DNA from: Monosporascus cannonballus
Taxonomy: Eukaryota > Ascomycota > Sordariomycetes > Xylariales
NCBI GenBank assembly: GCA_004154925.1
Contig: QJNS01000105.1
Coordinates: 62,001-126,000 of the forward strand
Direction of reading: 5' to 3'
DNA: 64,000 nt
Both the position numbers and the translations under genes were made by a program. Below, piece after piece: positions 49,378 through 60,183 of this stretch (positions within the stretch are counted from its first letter, which is position 1; the number at the start of each line of letters is the position of its first letter). Below the pieces are notes generated by a model. That model worked only from the letters and a program-made list of their open reading frames with translations. It ran no database searches and was not told where the DNA came from.

Positions 49378-51539
49378 GATGAAGATAGGTGTTCAGATAT
49401 CGGTGTCCAATGAGCGAGTAGACTGGTAGCTTTGGAAAGAAGGAAACAGACAGGCGGACGGCAAAATTGGCGGAAGACAGAGGGAAGTAGGAGCCTGTGA
49501 CCTATATAGACCACGCTAACTCTTCGCAGAAGAAAAAAAAAGGCGGCAATCGGCAACTGCACGGGGCTAACAATATAAGTTCCACACCGTGGAGCGTTCA
49601 AGGGTTGTGTAGCAAAGCCTAATCCAGCCTGTACCAGATAAAGATGCTCCGCGGCCAACCTGCAGGGTCCAAAAACGCCAAGGGGTTAAGCCGAGGGTCC
49701 ATGGCTTGATGAGGATGCTTGCATAATTCGCCCCGTCAAGCCGTTTATACGGGCGTGCTTTTCTATTGCCGTACCATATCGCATAAGTAGACTATGTATT
49801 TAGCTAACCTCTGGCTTTGGGTACCTGTCTGGGCTAATGGTATGCTAAATACGTAATTAGGTGGGTAAATTGCCTAGTATCCATTGTCTAAGATTAGTAG
49901 GCTACATAGTACCTACCTCCACGAATCGAATTCAATCACATTACCTAGTGCCCCCAGCCAGCTTAAAGAGCTAATCTTGCGTGAACCGGCCGATGGTCCC
50001 GGTACATACATTGCCACCGTAAATTATATCGTAAGTTATATAGTACCGGTACGTATCCATACCCTTTCATCCGTTTGACAGTTGTCACAGCCAGATGAAA
50101 ATCCGTAGTAGACGAATGCGGTAGGTACGTTAAAGGCAGAGCGGCGGCGAGGGCCTTAGTGGAGGGTGTAATTTACTAGGTTGTGGTTGCCGCTTAATTC
50201 TGCCCAACTACTAGTCGCCTGCATAGGACCCCGCGCGACGTTGTGGTTAATACTTAGGTAGCGTTGATGAACTCGTGGTATTCTGGGGCGGCTGGGTAGG
50301 GGCGGGGTTTAGGGGTGGTCCCCAGGGGGCTGGTACCATCTCCTTCATATGTGATCAATCATCAATATCAATGTGCTTCCGGCTCCCCGTCATTCCCTCT
50401 TGTGACGGGTGATTGTATGCGTGCCTGCGGCTGAATACTTTAATCGGCAATCGGGCCGGCGTCGACGTGGGGACCTAATCGGGCCGGCAGTATGGTCCAA
50501 CCCAATACGGCCCAACATTACTACATTTCGAGCCGAACCCGGGATCAGCAGGACACCGAACACCTAAACATCGTTGCATGTAATCCATCCGGGAGGTTTC
50601 CGGAGGCGCTTTGGGGTAAGCGGGTCCCTTCTTGCTATCACGCCCTAAATTAGCGTGGAAATACACCGTTATACTAATCTAATAGGAGTCAAGGTAAGCC
50701 GGGAAGCTATAACCGGCAGGCTCACCAGGACATAATGTAGCCAATCTTTTCTGTTCGACATTTCAAGAAGGTTTAAGCTAATAACATATATCATAGGTGT
50801 GCAAGACTGCTTTGGCCCGATAATATGTAGGTACCCAACATGGGCAGCGATCTTGTCTGGTACCTATATCCAAAGAATTGGATATTTCGCCGGTTAGATA
50901 CCTGGATTTCTTAACCTGACCTACCGTTTGGGAAGTACCGAAGGTATGTCAGGAATGTACCTGTCCCAAACCGGCCCGTGCACCCCGCTGATTTGTGCAT
51001 ACGGCCGTCTAATTGCATATGAATCCGGGAATCTGTTTATGCAAAAACTAGGATTATTTCTATCCCTTTGTTCTCGTATGAGAGGGGCATCGTGGCTTTT
51101 AAGGCCTGCTTGTGATGTGTCGTATATCTTCTACCCTCTTTTCCTCATAATTTACAGTGTATGCATGAGAAACTCACCGCTTTGAGGCCCATGTATACGC
51201 GACCCTCCTATGTTACAATAAGAGGTCGGCTATATCAAAAGCAGCGTCTTTCCGAAACCGAAAATCGGGTCCAGTGTGGTCAAGGGCTTTCCCGATGCAA
51301 GAAAGACTCCTAGGTCATATACACCAATGAGACGCCCAACACGATATGGGCCGATGAGCCCGGCTACTTAGCGCAAATGGGAAAAAGAGCTCTGGGCGTT
51401 ACCGATGGTCCGGAACCCTTACCTTTCGACAGGAGAATTCAGCGCAGTTATACAGCAACAACTTGAAGCAGGGGAAACGGGGGAGGGGGGAGAAGGGCAA
51501 GAATGGCAAGGCTACGGCGTGGTTAAGTGGCCTTGGAAA
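49378..51539. other. Intergenic region without recognisable genes
   Basis: About 2.2 kb. Several short frames occur on both strands (for example 50928-51185 plus, 50475-50666 minus) but none has domain features or supporting context. No tRNA or repeat seen. Confidence 0.4.
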
Positions 51540-51665
51540 AGGTATAAATAGAGCGTCTGAAGCTCTCGTCAGTTCCGAGAAGCAGTATACCAGAGAGCCC
51601 CAAAGACACCAAAGTGTTAGAATTGGGGCATTGGCGCCCCACGCCACTTGTGTATATATAGATGT
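51540..51665 (+). promoter_or_regulatory. TATA-containing promoter region of the secreted-protein gene
   Basis: GGTATAAATAGAG at 51541-51553 and TGTATATATAG at 51651-51661 lie about 220 and 100 bp before the ATG at 51763. Either could set the transcription start. Inferred from position only. Confidence 0.35.
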
Positions 51666-51762
51666 GTAGTCCTCCCCAGCTACAAGCTGGTCACTTAGCT
51701 GTGGAATTCAACGGGTATTCAACCTATCTTTGACACAATGCGACAACCTGTTCTTGCCCGTC

Positions 51763-52857
51763 ATGACGTTATTTGCCTTTGTTGCAGCTGTGGCTGTGTA
51801 CTCTTTGCCAACAGGCCTAGCCGTTCCGCCCCTTCACACTAAGCGCGCCACCATCGCAGTCCAAGTCGACAAGACCACCTCCATCCCAACATGACGGTTA
51901 TAGATATGGAGACGTCCCAGGTCTTGGCCAGATCATGCTCAAGCACGCTCAACTCCGGCGCCTTCGCCGAGCTTCCCATTACAGTCGAACTTGACGATAC
52001 TGGCGCCGGTAACCTCAGTATTGGGTTTGCTAAATACCAGGTCCACGAAAACGCGGACATCTTTAGGGGCATTACTTGCGGTCGGATGTATAGCGATGCT
52101 GGAGCTTTTGTTTCCTGCGATATTACTTTGCCAGCCTCCTTTAAACCGAATCCGCTTAACGAGGTGGACGAATAAGGCTGTATTACCGATAATGCCCCAG
52201 CGTTCCAAAGTTTCACGACTGCAGTGATGGAGGGCGAAAGCGCCCCCTTGGTTTCGAGTGGGTTCAATCTGACGAGTGCGGAGGAACTGGCAGCTTTGGA
52301 GAAACGACAGGGCGCGTGCGGTGCCTGGACTCCCACTACCATCCGAGAAGGGGACGGTAACCCTTACCGAAATTACTGGCATCAGCAGCTGAGTGTGAGT
52401 ACCCTAGAGACACCCGTCTGGACTATGTAATGGGAAGCTGACTCGTGAAATCTAGGAAAATATGAACTGCGGCGCTGCTCCAGGCTGCAGCGTCGGACGA
52501 CAGGACAGCAAGTCCTTTACCATCGGATGGGCAGCTTCTGCTACCGCCATGCAATGGATTAGTGGTGGTTTCTCCGTTACCATGAGCTGGAATACCGGAC
52601 ATTCGTATACTTGTCAAGGTAACCGCGGTGACACAGTCTGTGTCTGGTATAACGCGGCCCACGCAGCTTATACGGTTCGAAACGCGATTCAAAACACGGT
52701 ATACGGTGGTGTGCGGTCCGTCGGAGGCCCCTACGTTATGTTCTCGCCTAACAGAAACAACGTTGGTGGAGGCTATTACTGCGTTATTGGAGCCCAGTAC
52801 TGCCGCAGCGAAGGGCAGGCTTATTGGAACAAGAAAGGCCGCGCTGGCGGACCTTGA
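51763..52857 (+). pseudogene. secreted Kex2-processed Cys-rich protein, reading frame broken
   Basis: The start at 51763 gives a signal peptide (M-T-L-F-A-F-V-A-A-V-A-V-Y-S-L-P-T-G-L-A) and a T-K-R site soon after. The frame then stops at 51893, while the next 95 codons (51891-52175) continue in another frame, so a one-step frameshift is needed. A TAA at 52173-52175 interrupts again; the same frame goes on to L-E-K-R-Q-G-A-C-G-A-W, a second dibasic Kex2-type site. Intron 52395-52455 (GTGAGT...CTAG, 61 bp) leads to the last exon, which ends at 52857. The mature part (about 160 residues) has several Cys, W-I-S-G-G-F-S-V-T and V-C-V-W-Y-N-A-A-H. The layout fits an extracellular effector- or antimicrobial-like protein; the actual role is unknown. 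Both breaks might be sequencing errors or missed splicing; I could not find a splice solution. Confidence 0.6.
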
Positions 52858-52915
52858 GTGTCCAGCTCGAGTCGGGCCTGCTCGCTAGACACTTTTGTGA
52901 CGTTCATACGAGCTG

Positions 52916-53110
52916 TGTCGCCGGAATAAGGCCTTTTCTTAGTCATCATGGTGAGGGTCTATGGATAGAGATCACTTTTACATGATTTCTGGGCTCCTTG
53001 ACTATATATAGAGCTTCCTAGTCACTACTCCTCAAAGCCCGAACCTAATTAGACAATTATCACTTCTCAGACTCCATGCACTCAGATAACCAATCAGCCT
53101 GACTGTGGCA
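52916..53110 (+). repeat. Degenerate family E LTR
   Basis: 195 bp aligning end to end with the family E LTRs: TGTCGCCGGAATAAGG at the start, TATATATAGAGCTTCCTAG in the middle, CAGCCTGACTGTGGCA at the end. Flanks AGCTG and ACCAG do not match, so the target duplication has decayed or a rearrangement occurred. It lies 58 bp after the stop of the secreted-protein gene and may lie in its 3' UTR. Confidence 0.65.
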
Positions 53111-54241
53111 ACCAGACCGGTATTAGACTGCGGTTAAGGATATGAAACGGAAAGGAAAGGAGGTGATGCCTAGGGAGGCTAGCTGCAGGTGGCTTAGTAC
53201 GCCCCCCTTCTATCATGCCAGGCACTGGTCATAATATCTGGGCCACCTTTAACAAATCGATGTATCACATATTATTTCTTTATAAATACCTAAGTCCACT
53301 ATCAAATTCCTATCTTCAAGAAACCCAATTATTAAGGGCTTCGATTTCTATTTAATTCTTCTTTCGGTCGTTCCTTATATAAAGGTGGTATTCGGCTTTT
53401 ATTTCAGCTCTTGGGTCTATGGGGAGCCCACCTACATCGTCTTGAGCCTCCACGTACGTAGATCTGGAGCCCAGTGCACCGGAACTTCCTTTTCCTTGCT
53501 TTTGGTTCTGACCTTAATATAGTAATCTTTGTGTGGTTGATTGTCGCTGCCTACGTTCAACATGACAAACCTAGAAGGCGAGAGGAAGTTTGCATTGGCC
53601 CTTTAAGCAACAGAAACCCCTGTTATACAGGCTGGCTTGGAATCGAAGCGGACCTCCGGAGTTATGGCGCTGTAAAATCTATCTTGATGGCCGAAGCCCG
53701 GGAGTACCACCATAATTAGTTACTACTACAGTTGTCATAATAATATAGTGGGAGCAGGTGGGAACACTCCATGAGCTGAATAGCATCACCATACTTTTGC
53801 CATGTGAGACGATCCCATCTGGACGACTACCCACTTGCCCTTAAAATAAAACAATTCCGAAATGTTCAAAGTTTTAATAATTAATCAAAATATTTTTATT
53901 TTCTGATATTAAAAGCGAAACTTAAGGGGTAAAATTTACTACTTACATAAGCCATCAAAGTTAGGCCAACGTCGCCAAAGTGATAATAATTAAGCCCTGG
54001 GCTGCGGCTGGTAGCTAATAAAAACAATGCGTATTCGTCTAATAACTGGATACGATAGTGCTCAAAGAGTTGGCAAAACCTATTGGATTGTCGTAAAGAC
54101 TGCAGACCCGTTCGATTCGCCTGGGCCCAGAATAAAAGAAGTTACGGAATTGCAAAGATGACTGAACCTCTCGCACATTAATTCAACCATGTTCACTTGC
54201 CTTCTTAGATTGCAATATAGAGGTTAAGGCTTCTACTTTAA
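53111..54241. other. Intergenic region
   Basis: About 1.1 kb between the LTR and the HET pseudogene. A short AT-rich patch lies at 53860-53940. The 81-codon frame at 53474-53719 starts with GTG and has no domain features. Nothing else seen. Confidence 0.4.
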
Positions 54242-55671
54242 TCACACCTCATCCGGTTCTCGCGATTCGATATCGAAAGGCAGTACTACTTCCATTAAAG
54301 TGGCAGGACCCTGCATACTGAACATATACACCCCTATACGCTTCCAGCTGCCATCATGGAGGGCAGGGCGTTCCTCAGGCACTATTACTAGGCCGGAAAA
54401 TTGGAACCCTGTCCACCAATCTGATGCTTCCTCACTGTCTTTAGGAACCTGGTCTGTATATTTTAGCGTGTACGATTTGGGCCTTTTTTTATTCTCGTGG
54501 TACGCGTTGAATACGAGGAGTATCATAGCTGCGTTTTTTGGCAGCTCCTCGGTAACGCTCAGAGACAGGTCATCGAGGCTGCACTTCATTGCCGTTCTCG
54601 GATCGTAGACTGGAAATATATCCAATTTTTTTGGGTAGCATTGGTTGCCCATGTGGCATCAACTGGACGACGTCGTTCTCCCATCTTAGACCAGCTGTGA
54701 TTTTATACGTGCTAAGCCTAATCTCCAGGCCATCGAAATCGGAGAAGAGCGCCTCGGGCTCAGCAGGTAATTTCGAGTGTTCAAAGGATAGTACTGTCGC
54801 GTGGTACACTGTCTCTTTGGAGCGAGCGGCTGCTATCGTAGACAGGGCGTAGTCCACAACGTCATAGTCAGAACTGAGCTGACAGGGCACAGAGAACCAC
54901 GACCAGGATGGAGCCTTGGGAGGTTCTTGCGTTCTTGGGCCTGGTAACCTTAGGCTACTCTTTCGTCCCTTTGGCATAACGCACCAGAGCAGATCCAAAT
55001 GAGCAGCCTCCTTCCAGATCCCAGCTAGATATGTCATGCCTGTCTGCGACTGGACCACACGTGCGATGCCTGCAAATGCAATGGCTCTGTCCTTCTCGAA
55101 CGTAAGCTTGCAGCTGCGGTAGTCATTGACCATTGACTTCCACTGGCCGTCGAAGTGTCCGAGCGAACTGGCGCGGGCCTGATTCTGCGTCAATCCAGAG
55201 AGCGCCGAGTAAATCTGTCCCTTTGAGCGAGGCACGTACGGCATAGGACCGCTGAACTCGTCGTTGAATGTCTCGCAGCAATCCCAGAGGAGCCGATTGT
55301 AGCCGTAGTAGATGGTGCGAGGACACAGCAACCGCTCCTGAAAGACCCAAGCCCGAGACAGCAGAGAGCACACACTTCTGTATCCCTCTGTCGACCAGCT
55401 GCCATGGATTGCGCCGGCGACGGGCTGCACCACAACAGCAGCTGGAGGCAGGGGTTTGCTCCATAGGTAATCGACCCCGAAGGCAGAGAGCCGGCTTGGG
55501 CGAGCACTTGCAGCAGTCAACTTGCATGGGATATTGACCCTAGGGTCTCGCAGGTATCTCTTCGCTGGCTCCTCTGATGGCGCGTGCGTGTACGAGATAT
55601 TGCACGCTGAGCAGCCATATACAGCGGCCATTTTGAGCGCTTCGGTCTTCCAGTCATTCGGAGAGTCTTGG

Positions 55672-56239
55672 TGTCGTGGAAAAGGGGTATCTGTGTTAGT
55701 CATCAAGCTCCAGAGCACCCTGGAAAAACCTTATTCCGGCGCGTTCACAGTATATTGTTACGACCCAACGAGCTTCGGCCTCAAGAAACGGTCAAACAAG
55801 GATCACACGGGCCACCCCTCGGGTCACGTGACGGTGATCACTGCCAAGCCGGTGATCATCAGTGATCAAAGGTGATCCCAAGTGATCGGGATCACCACCG
55901 GCTGCGTGATCATAAGTGATCAAGCCAAGAAGAAGAAGGATATATACGTTCGTTATTTCCATAGTCTAGATAGCTTCAGCTTGCAATACAACATCGTTAC
56001 CCAAGGCACCCTTGGTATTACGAGACGTGACACGTTACTGTATCTATTGCTCAGATTCCCACGATACTCCTGCCAACATAAACCCGTACGACTAAGGTTT
56101 AATAGTTGGTTAAACCCCCTAGCCGTCACATATATAGAGAGCTTCCTAGCTACAGCTCCCTGGAGCTTAATTCTAGTCAGACAATTATCACTTCCCACAC
56201 TCTATGCAACCTTTTCTCGCGATCAGCCTAACTGTGACA
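55672..56239 (+). repeat. Family E solo LTR inserted in the HET domain
   Basis: TGTCGTGGAA at 55672 to ACTGTGACA at 56239, with CTTGG at 55667-55671 and 56240-56244. Without the nested LTR it is about 188 bp. Its TATATAGAGAG core was the target of the second insertion. Confidence 0.88.
55756..56130 (+). repeat. RIP-free G1 solo LTR nested in the family E LTR
   Basis: 375 bp, TGTTACGACC to CCGTCACA, with TATAT on both sides (55751-55755 and 56131-56135). It matches the G1 LTRs of A, B, C and D from GGATATATACG to the end, but with all G:C pairs kept. The U3 has TCACGTGA and nine GATC sites in about 123 bp (55801-55923). It gives the unmutated reference for the G1 LTR. It escaped RIP probably because it is shorter than RIP usually needs, or because it arrived late. 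Confidence 0.92.
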
Positions 56240-57253
56240 CTTGGATGATGCACAACGAGTCAATCCAAAGGTACCTGATCCGCAGAGCCCTTGTGATTCG
56301 GAATGGCATCTTTGTACTTGATGGGTAGAGCATCGTACGGTACCTCGGTCTTGAAAGCTTCTAAGGTCGCTTCCTTCAGCTGTAGATATGATGCCGGATC
56401 ATTTCCCCATACATGACTGAGAGTCGCATAGCGAAGATTGAGAAGACTCTGGACGTCGCACTCGAGTCGAAGCTTGCTGTCTCCAAGGTCGAGCAGTCTC
56501 AACGGCAGCTGCTGAGATGGCGCCACCATGCTCGAGAAACCTGTACATTTCTTGTGTCTTTCTGTACATTGATGGTACCAGTCCTCTATCTGACAGAGCT
56601 TAACATCAGATTTCGAGGAGATCGGTTCCTTCAGCTTGCCCAGGACATTCTGGTTGAGAGATAGGTCTGAAGCGTCAGTTAGAGCGATGGATCCCTTGGA
56701 CTTCACAGATAGCAGAATGTACTTGTCTCAAGGTATGCTTCAATCGACCGTGGATCTGATAGAGGTCTCATTCTGTCTGGGTTGATGAGCTTGATTTTGA
56801 GACTCCCTGTGGCAGCACTTGAACAAAGCTTAGTGATCGACCGAGATCGTAAAGCAAGAGGACACTCTACATGAATGGCAGTCGATTCATGGGATCGCCC
56901 TCTCCACTAACATCCCTGGCTGTTGCCGTCAATGATACCTCGAGTTGACGATTGTCTGCTTTTGGGTCGTTGCGGAGGAGGTGTTGGCCGTCAGCCCTCC
57001 GCCAGAACAGAGTGCACAGGTGGCAACCATCCAGGTACCCAGCCTTAAGTCGTTCAGCCGAGCAAAGCTCCAAGACTTCCTCCTCAAGATCTTTGATGTT
57101 CTCCTGGCGAGAAAATTTCTGGAGGAGCTTGCTGGTTTCCGTGAAGCCCACGCATGTTGCGCAAAGTCGGTTCAGCGATACAACAGTGTCTTCTGCCTGC
57201 AGCCGCTCGAACTTGTCGTCTGCGCCGCCCGCTTGAGGTCCCGCACCAGCCAT

Positions 57254-58431
57254 CGCTAACAGACTGGACTTGCTTTGGATACGCAGGTTTCGTGGGAGGA
57301 GGTCTGAGCATTTCCAAGTTGCAAAGGGTAGAGGTGAGATAATAAGAAGGCGTGCCTTGAAAAGGGAGTTTGTGGGCGAGGCGGCGTGGCGTTGTTGTTG
57401 TTGTTATTGTTATTGCGATACGTTAGCGTTGCGAGTAAAGGCGAAAAGAAATAAAATACGTTGATAAGAATTAATTGAAAATCTCACCTAAAACGTTAGC
57501 CTGTTCTATGTGATTGATGGGGTGGGCTTATATAGGCTATTGGGAAATGGGCAGCTGAGAAGGGTGGCAGGGAAATAAAAAAAAATATAGCCCAAATAGG
57601 ATTGCTCATCAGATTTAGGGGGCGAAGATGACGGAACTCAAAATGTTACCCGCACCCCGCATGTCTCCCGAGAGTTACACGACAGTAGCAGCCCAGCGGA
57701 GTAAAGAGACTGGATTTAGGCGTTTAGAATCTCCTAATTCCCAATGTAACAGTGACTATCTTCTGTAACATTTGAAGAATGAGGTTTTCTTGACGCTGCA
57801 CAATAAATATCCTCTAAAAGTTCGGGTTAAATATATTCGAAACCCCTACGTCACAGAGTAAGACTCCAGCCTACCACCTAATATGCCACTACGTATGTGG
57901 CCTCGAGTTTTCAGGGATCGTAATTGAACCATACGACTGAAACTGGCGTGACTATTTGGGAAGTACAGCGTGAAGCGAGATGATACCCTAGAGCCTGATG
58001 CGTCTACTAAAATTTAACGTCTAGCTACGACATTGCTTGCTCTATAAGATTCGAGTAGCCCGTCAAGTTGCCGAAGTCTCGGCAAGTTTCGTCACTAAAA
58101 ATTCTCTCCTTCGACGTAACTTTGTGCTCCTATGTGTCAGGTGCCAAGGTGCGGCCCCCTTTCCGGGGCCCAGCGACCCACCAGTGTGGCTCCAGTTTGT
58201 GTATATATAGGGGGGCTTCGCCCCCGAGTAGTTAGAAAAGGGCAGGCATTAATGGTCATCTATTCACTACCCATACTATGAACCACCTGCTGGGCTGGTT
58301 CTTCTGCCTCTCACTCCATACTTTACCATTTTCCCTGACACTATGCCCCCAGGCCCCCCCTCTTCCCTTCCGTTTCTTCTCCATGTATTGTATGACAGTG
58401 CTATTTCTCTTATGGCACATAGCAGCAGCTG
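57254..58431. other. Intergenic region upstream of the HET pseudogene
   Basis: About 1.2 kb. Contains a TTGTTG/TTATTG run near 57395-57415 and TATATATAGGGGGGC at about 58203. The small frames seen on both strands have no domain features. Confidence 0.4.
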
Positions 58432-58872
58432 ATGTCGATGCCATGGCCTATTCTTTTCTTGATAAATCGATCGGTGGGGGTTCTTTCCCATGCAACACCG
58501 CTGCAGCGCAGAGCCGCGGTGCTACCCTCTGCTGGCTTCCCCACGATACCTGTTTCAACATTGGCACCCGCAACAGCAGTTGTTTCTACTCTAAACTGGT
58601 GGTTTTTAATCGTTTTGTTAACCCTCGCGGTCCCTTGGATCAAATATATGAAAGAAAAACAGTGGATCGGAGCACTTCTCGGGAGAGAGTCGCACCCGAA
58701 ATCACCAAGGCAGCAGACCACTAGGGACATAGGGGTTAACGAGATGACTTTTAGACAGCCGGATCTCTATGAGGAAATTCAATGCGCCATGGGTTTGCTG
58801 GTCAGACATTTATGTGAAGAAGTAACAAGTAATGTCCGCTACTTCCATGGCAGTATAGCCAAGCTTGTGTAG
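58432..58872 (+). CDS. doubtful small membrane-type ORF
   Basis: 146-codon frame with a single predicted membrane segment (N-W-W-F-L-I-V-L-L-T-L-A-V-P-W) followed by a K/R-rich region. A TATA-like TATATATAGG lies about 230 bp upstream. Two other long frames (58278-58724 plus and 58410-58730 minus) overlap it, so coding status is uncertain. No family recognised. Confidence 0.25.
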   Translation: MSMPWPILFLINRSVGVLSHATPLQRRAAVLPSAGFPTIPVSTLAPATAVVSTLNWWFLIVLLTLAVPWIKYMKEKQWIGALLGRESHPKSPRQQTTRDIGVNEMTFRQPDLYEEIQCAMGLLVRHLCEEVTSNVRYFHGSIAKLV

Positions 58873-59182
58873 GACGGGACGAGTACCTGGTAACAATTGA
58901 TACAGTTTGCGACGTGTTCACATCGTGTATCTGCCCGTTTTAGCTACACCATATAATAACGAGTCTGAGGAAAGAACTAGTATGGAAACAAAGCGGAAGG
59001 AGATTCAAATCTAGGGAAGTAGTTCGTTGTAGGAATTCGCTACGGTAAGGTAAGGACACCTTCAGAATGCCCGATTGAGGCCTCACCAGGCGTCCCTTTC
59101 GAGAGGCGGGAAACAATTGAGCTTGCGTTGGACTCGGCTAAAACATAATAAACTGCGGGAAACCCTCCGAACATAACGGCGC

Positions 59183-60183
59183 CTATACAGTCTCAGTGGT
59201 ATCCTCGCCTGCCGCAATTGCCGCCTTGTACTCTTGATGAGATTTAAATCGCCCGGGCCTTCCCGTCGCGTTCTCCAACCCTTGCTCCTGCATGAGACCA
59301 GCCCGGATATCCATAGACCTCTTCCAGGAGGGGCGCGCAGCCATACGCTCATGCCAGGCTTGCACGTTCGGAAAACCGGCAAACTTCTCCTCTGGAGCAC
59401 AGAGGATGACGGCATCTATGCGGTCGTTCCAAGGTAAGAAAGCCAAGTCCGCATACGTCATCTTGTCGCCGACCAGCCACTGTTTGCCCTCGAGCCAACC
59501 GTCCAGAACGCCGAGGACTCGCCTCAACTGGTTATTGTACCGCTCGATGACGGACGGGAGTTTCTCGTGGTGCAGGACATTGAACCTAAAAATGATGGTC
59601 AGCATCAGCTTCATATGCGCTAATTACTCGTGAATACCGAGCGAGCACTCACCACGATGCCGCCCCGTAATAGGGTCCTTGGCCGCTCATTTGGAACTGG
59701 AGCCACTGATTAAGATGATGCTTCTCTTTCAGGCCATCATACGTCAGAGTCTTGTTGACGTCGTACTGTTCAATGAGATATTGGATTATGGCGCCGGACT
59801 CCCAGAGTACAAGGTCCGTGTTTGGATCCTCGATAGCTGCAACTGTTAGCATGTCCATCGCGAATAGGCAAGATGTACGTGCCAGGGACTCGGCCATTTG
59901 GGTTGATATCGATGAAAGGCTTCTTCTTGACATCGTCAAATTTGAACGCCTTTATCTCGTAGGGTATACCTAGCTCCTCGAGGATTACAACCACCTAGAA
60001 TACATGGCGTCAAGTTGTAGTTAGCATCACGGGGACTCGCGGCTTTCTCACCTTCCAGGGGTTAGGCCAGGTGCTAGCATTGTTAGAATTTGGATGGGAA
60101 GCTCCTTTCGAAGTGTTCTTGCCAAACTTACGGGTGAGCCACACAAGAATGGGCTTTAGGCCGGTAATGGCAGGCGAGGACAT
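59183..60183 (-). CDS. URE2-like glutathione S-transferase
   Basis: Four exons: 60183-60052, 59994-59883, 59836-59653 and 59585-59183, giving 276 codons plus stop in frame. The N-terminal thioredoxin fold has L-E-E-L-G-I-P-Y-E-I-K, then I-N-P-N-G-R-V-P-A-I-E-D-P and L-W-E-S-G-A-I-I-Q-Y-L, the glutathione-binding E-S-G motif. The C-terminal helical domain has Q-M-S-G-Q-G-P-Y-Y-G and M-T-Y-A-D-L-A-F-L-P-W. These are the marks of cytosolic fungal URE2/GstB-type enzymes that conjugate or reduce with glutathione in stress and detoxification. The N-terminus is about 30 residues longer than usual. An upstream in-frame ATG at 60219 would add 12 residues; 60183 is preferred. Introns 1 and 3 are GT-AG (57 and 67 bp); intron 2 appears to be GC-AG. 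Confidence 0.85.
59837..59882 (-). other. probable GC-AG intron 2 of the GST gene
   Basis: On the minus strand it runs GCACGT ... GCTAAC AGTTGCAG, 46 bp. Only this removal joins R-V-P to A-I-E-D-P in frame, the exact conserved GST motif. A GT donor six bases further in does not restore the frame. The branch-point-like GCTAAC supports it. Confidence 0.6.

Larger units (their letters stand above)
54242..57253 (-). pseudogene. HET-domain (heterokaryon incompatibility-type) gene, disrupted
   Basis: Starts at ATG 57253 and ends at 54242. The N-terminal part has C-H-L-C-T-L-F-W. The HET domain proper reads L-R-Y-A-T-L-S-H-V-W-G, then A-I-R-I-T-R-A-L-R-I-R-Y-L-W-I-D-S-L-C-I-I-Q, then D-S-P-N-D-W, then S-R-A-W-V-F-Q-E-R-L-L near 55345. 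HET proteins act in non-self recognition and regulated cell death in fungi. Breaks: solo LTRs (55672-56239) sit between the I-I-Q and D-S-P codons with a CTTGG duplication. An extra base near 56300 shifts the frame just before R-I-T-R-A-L. A TAG at 56867 and frame changes near 56800 and 56715 need either introns or decay. A frame change at a run of seven T (54626-54632) precedes the last 110 codons. Clearly nonfunctional now. Confidence 0.85.

Noticed and set aside
50928..51185. 85-codon plus-strand frame
   Set aside because: No domain, no promoter or splice support, and length within chance for balanced-composition intergenic DNA.
51839..52382. Two long minus-strand frames (167 and 147 codons)
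   Set aside because: They are opposite the secreted-protein gene, which has a signal peptide, Kex2-type sites and an intron; the minus frames have no features.
53474..53719. 81-codon frame with a hydrophobic start
   Set aside because: Its first codon is GTG, not ATG, and nothing in the sequence supports a gene here.
55123..55537. Several frames over the HET gene on both strands
   Set aside because: Overlap the conserved HET coding sequence in other frames; no independent support.
58278..58730. 148-codon plus and 106-codon minus frames
   Set aside because: They conflict with each other and with the 58432 frame; none has a recognisable domain, so only the most membrane-protein-like was listed, with low confidence.
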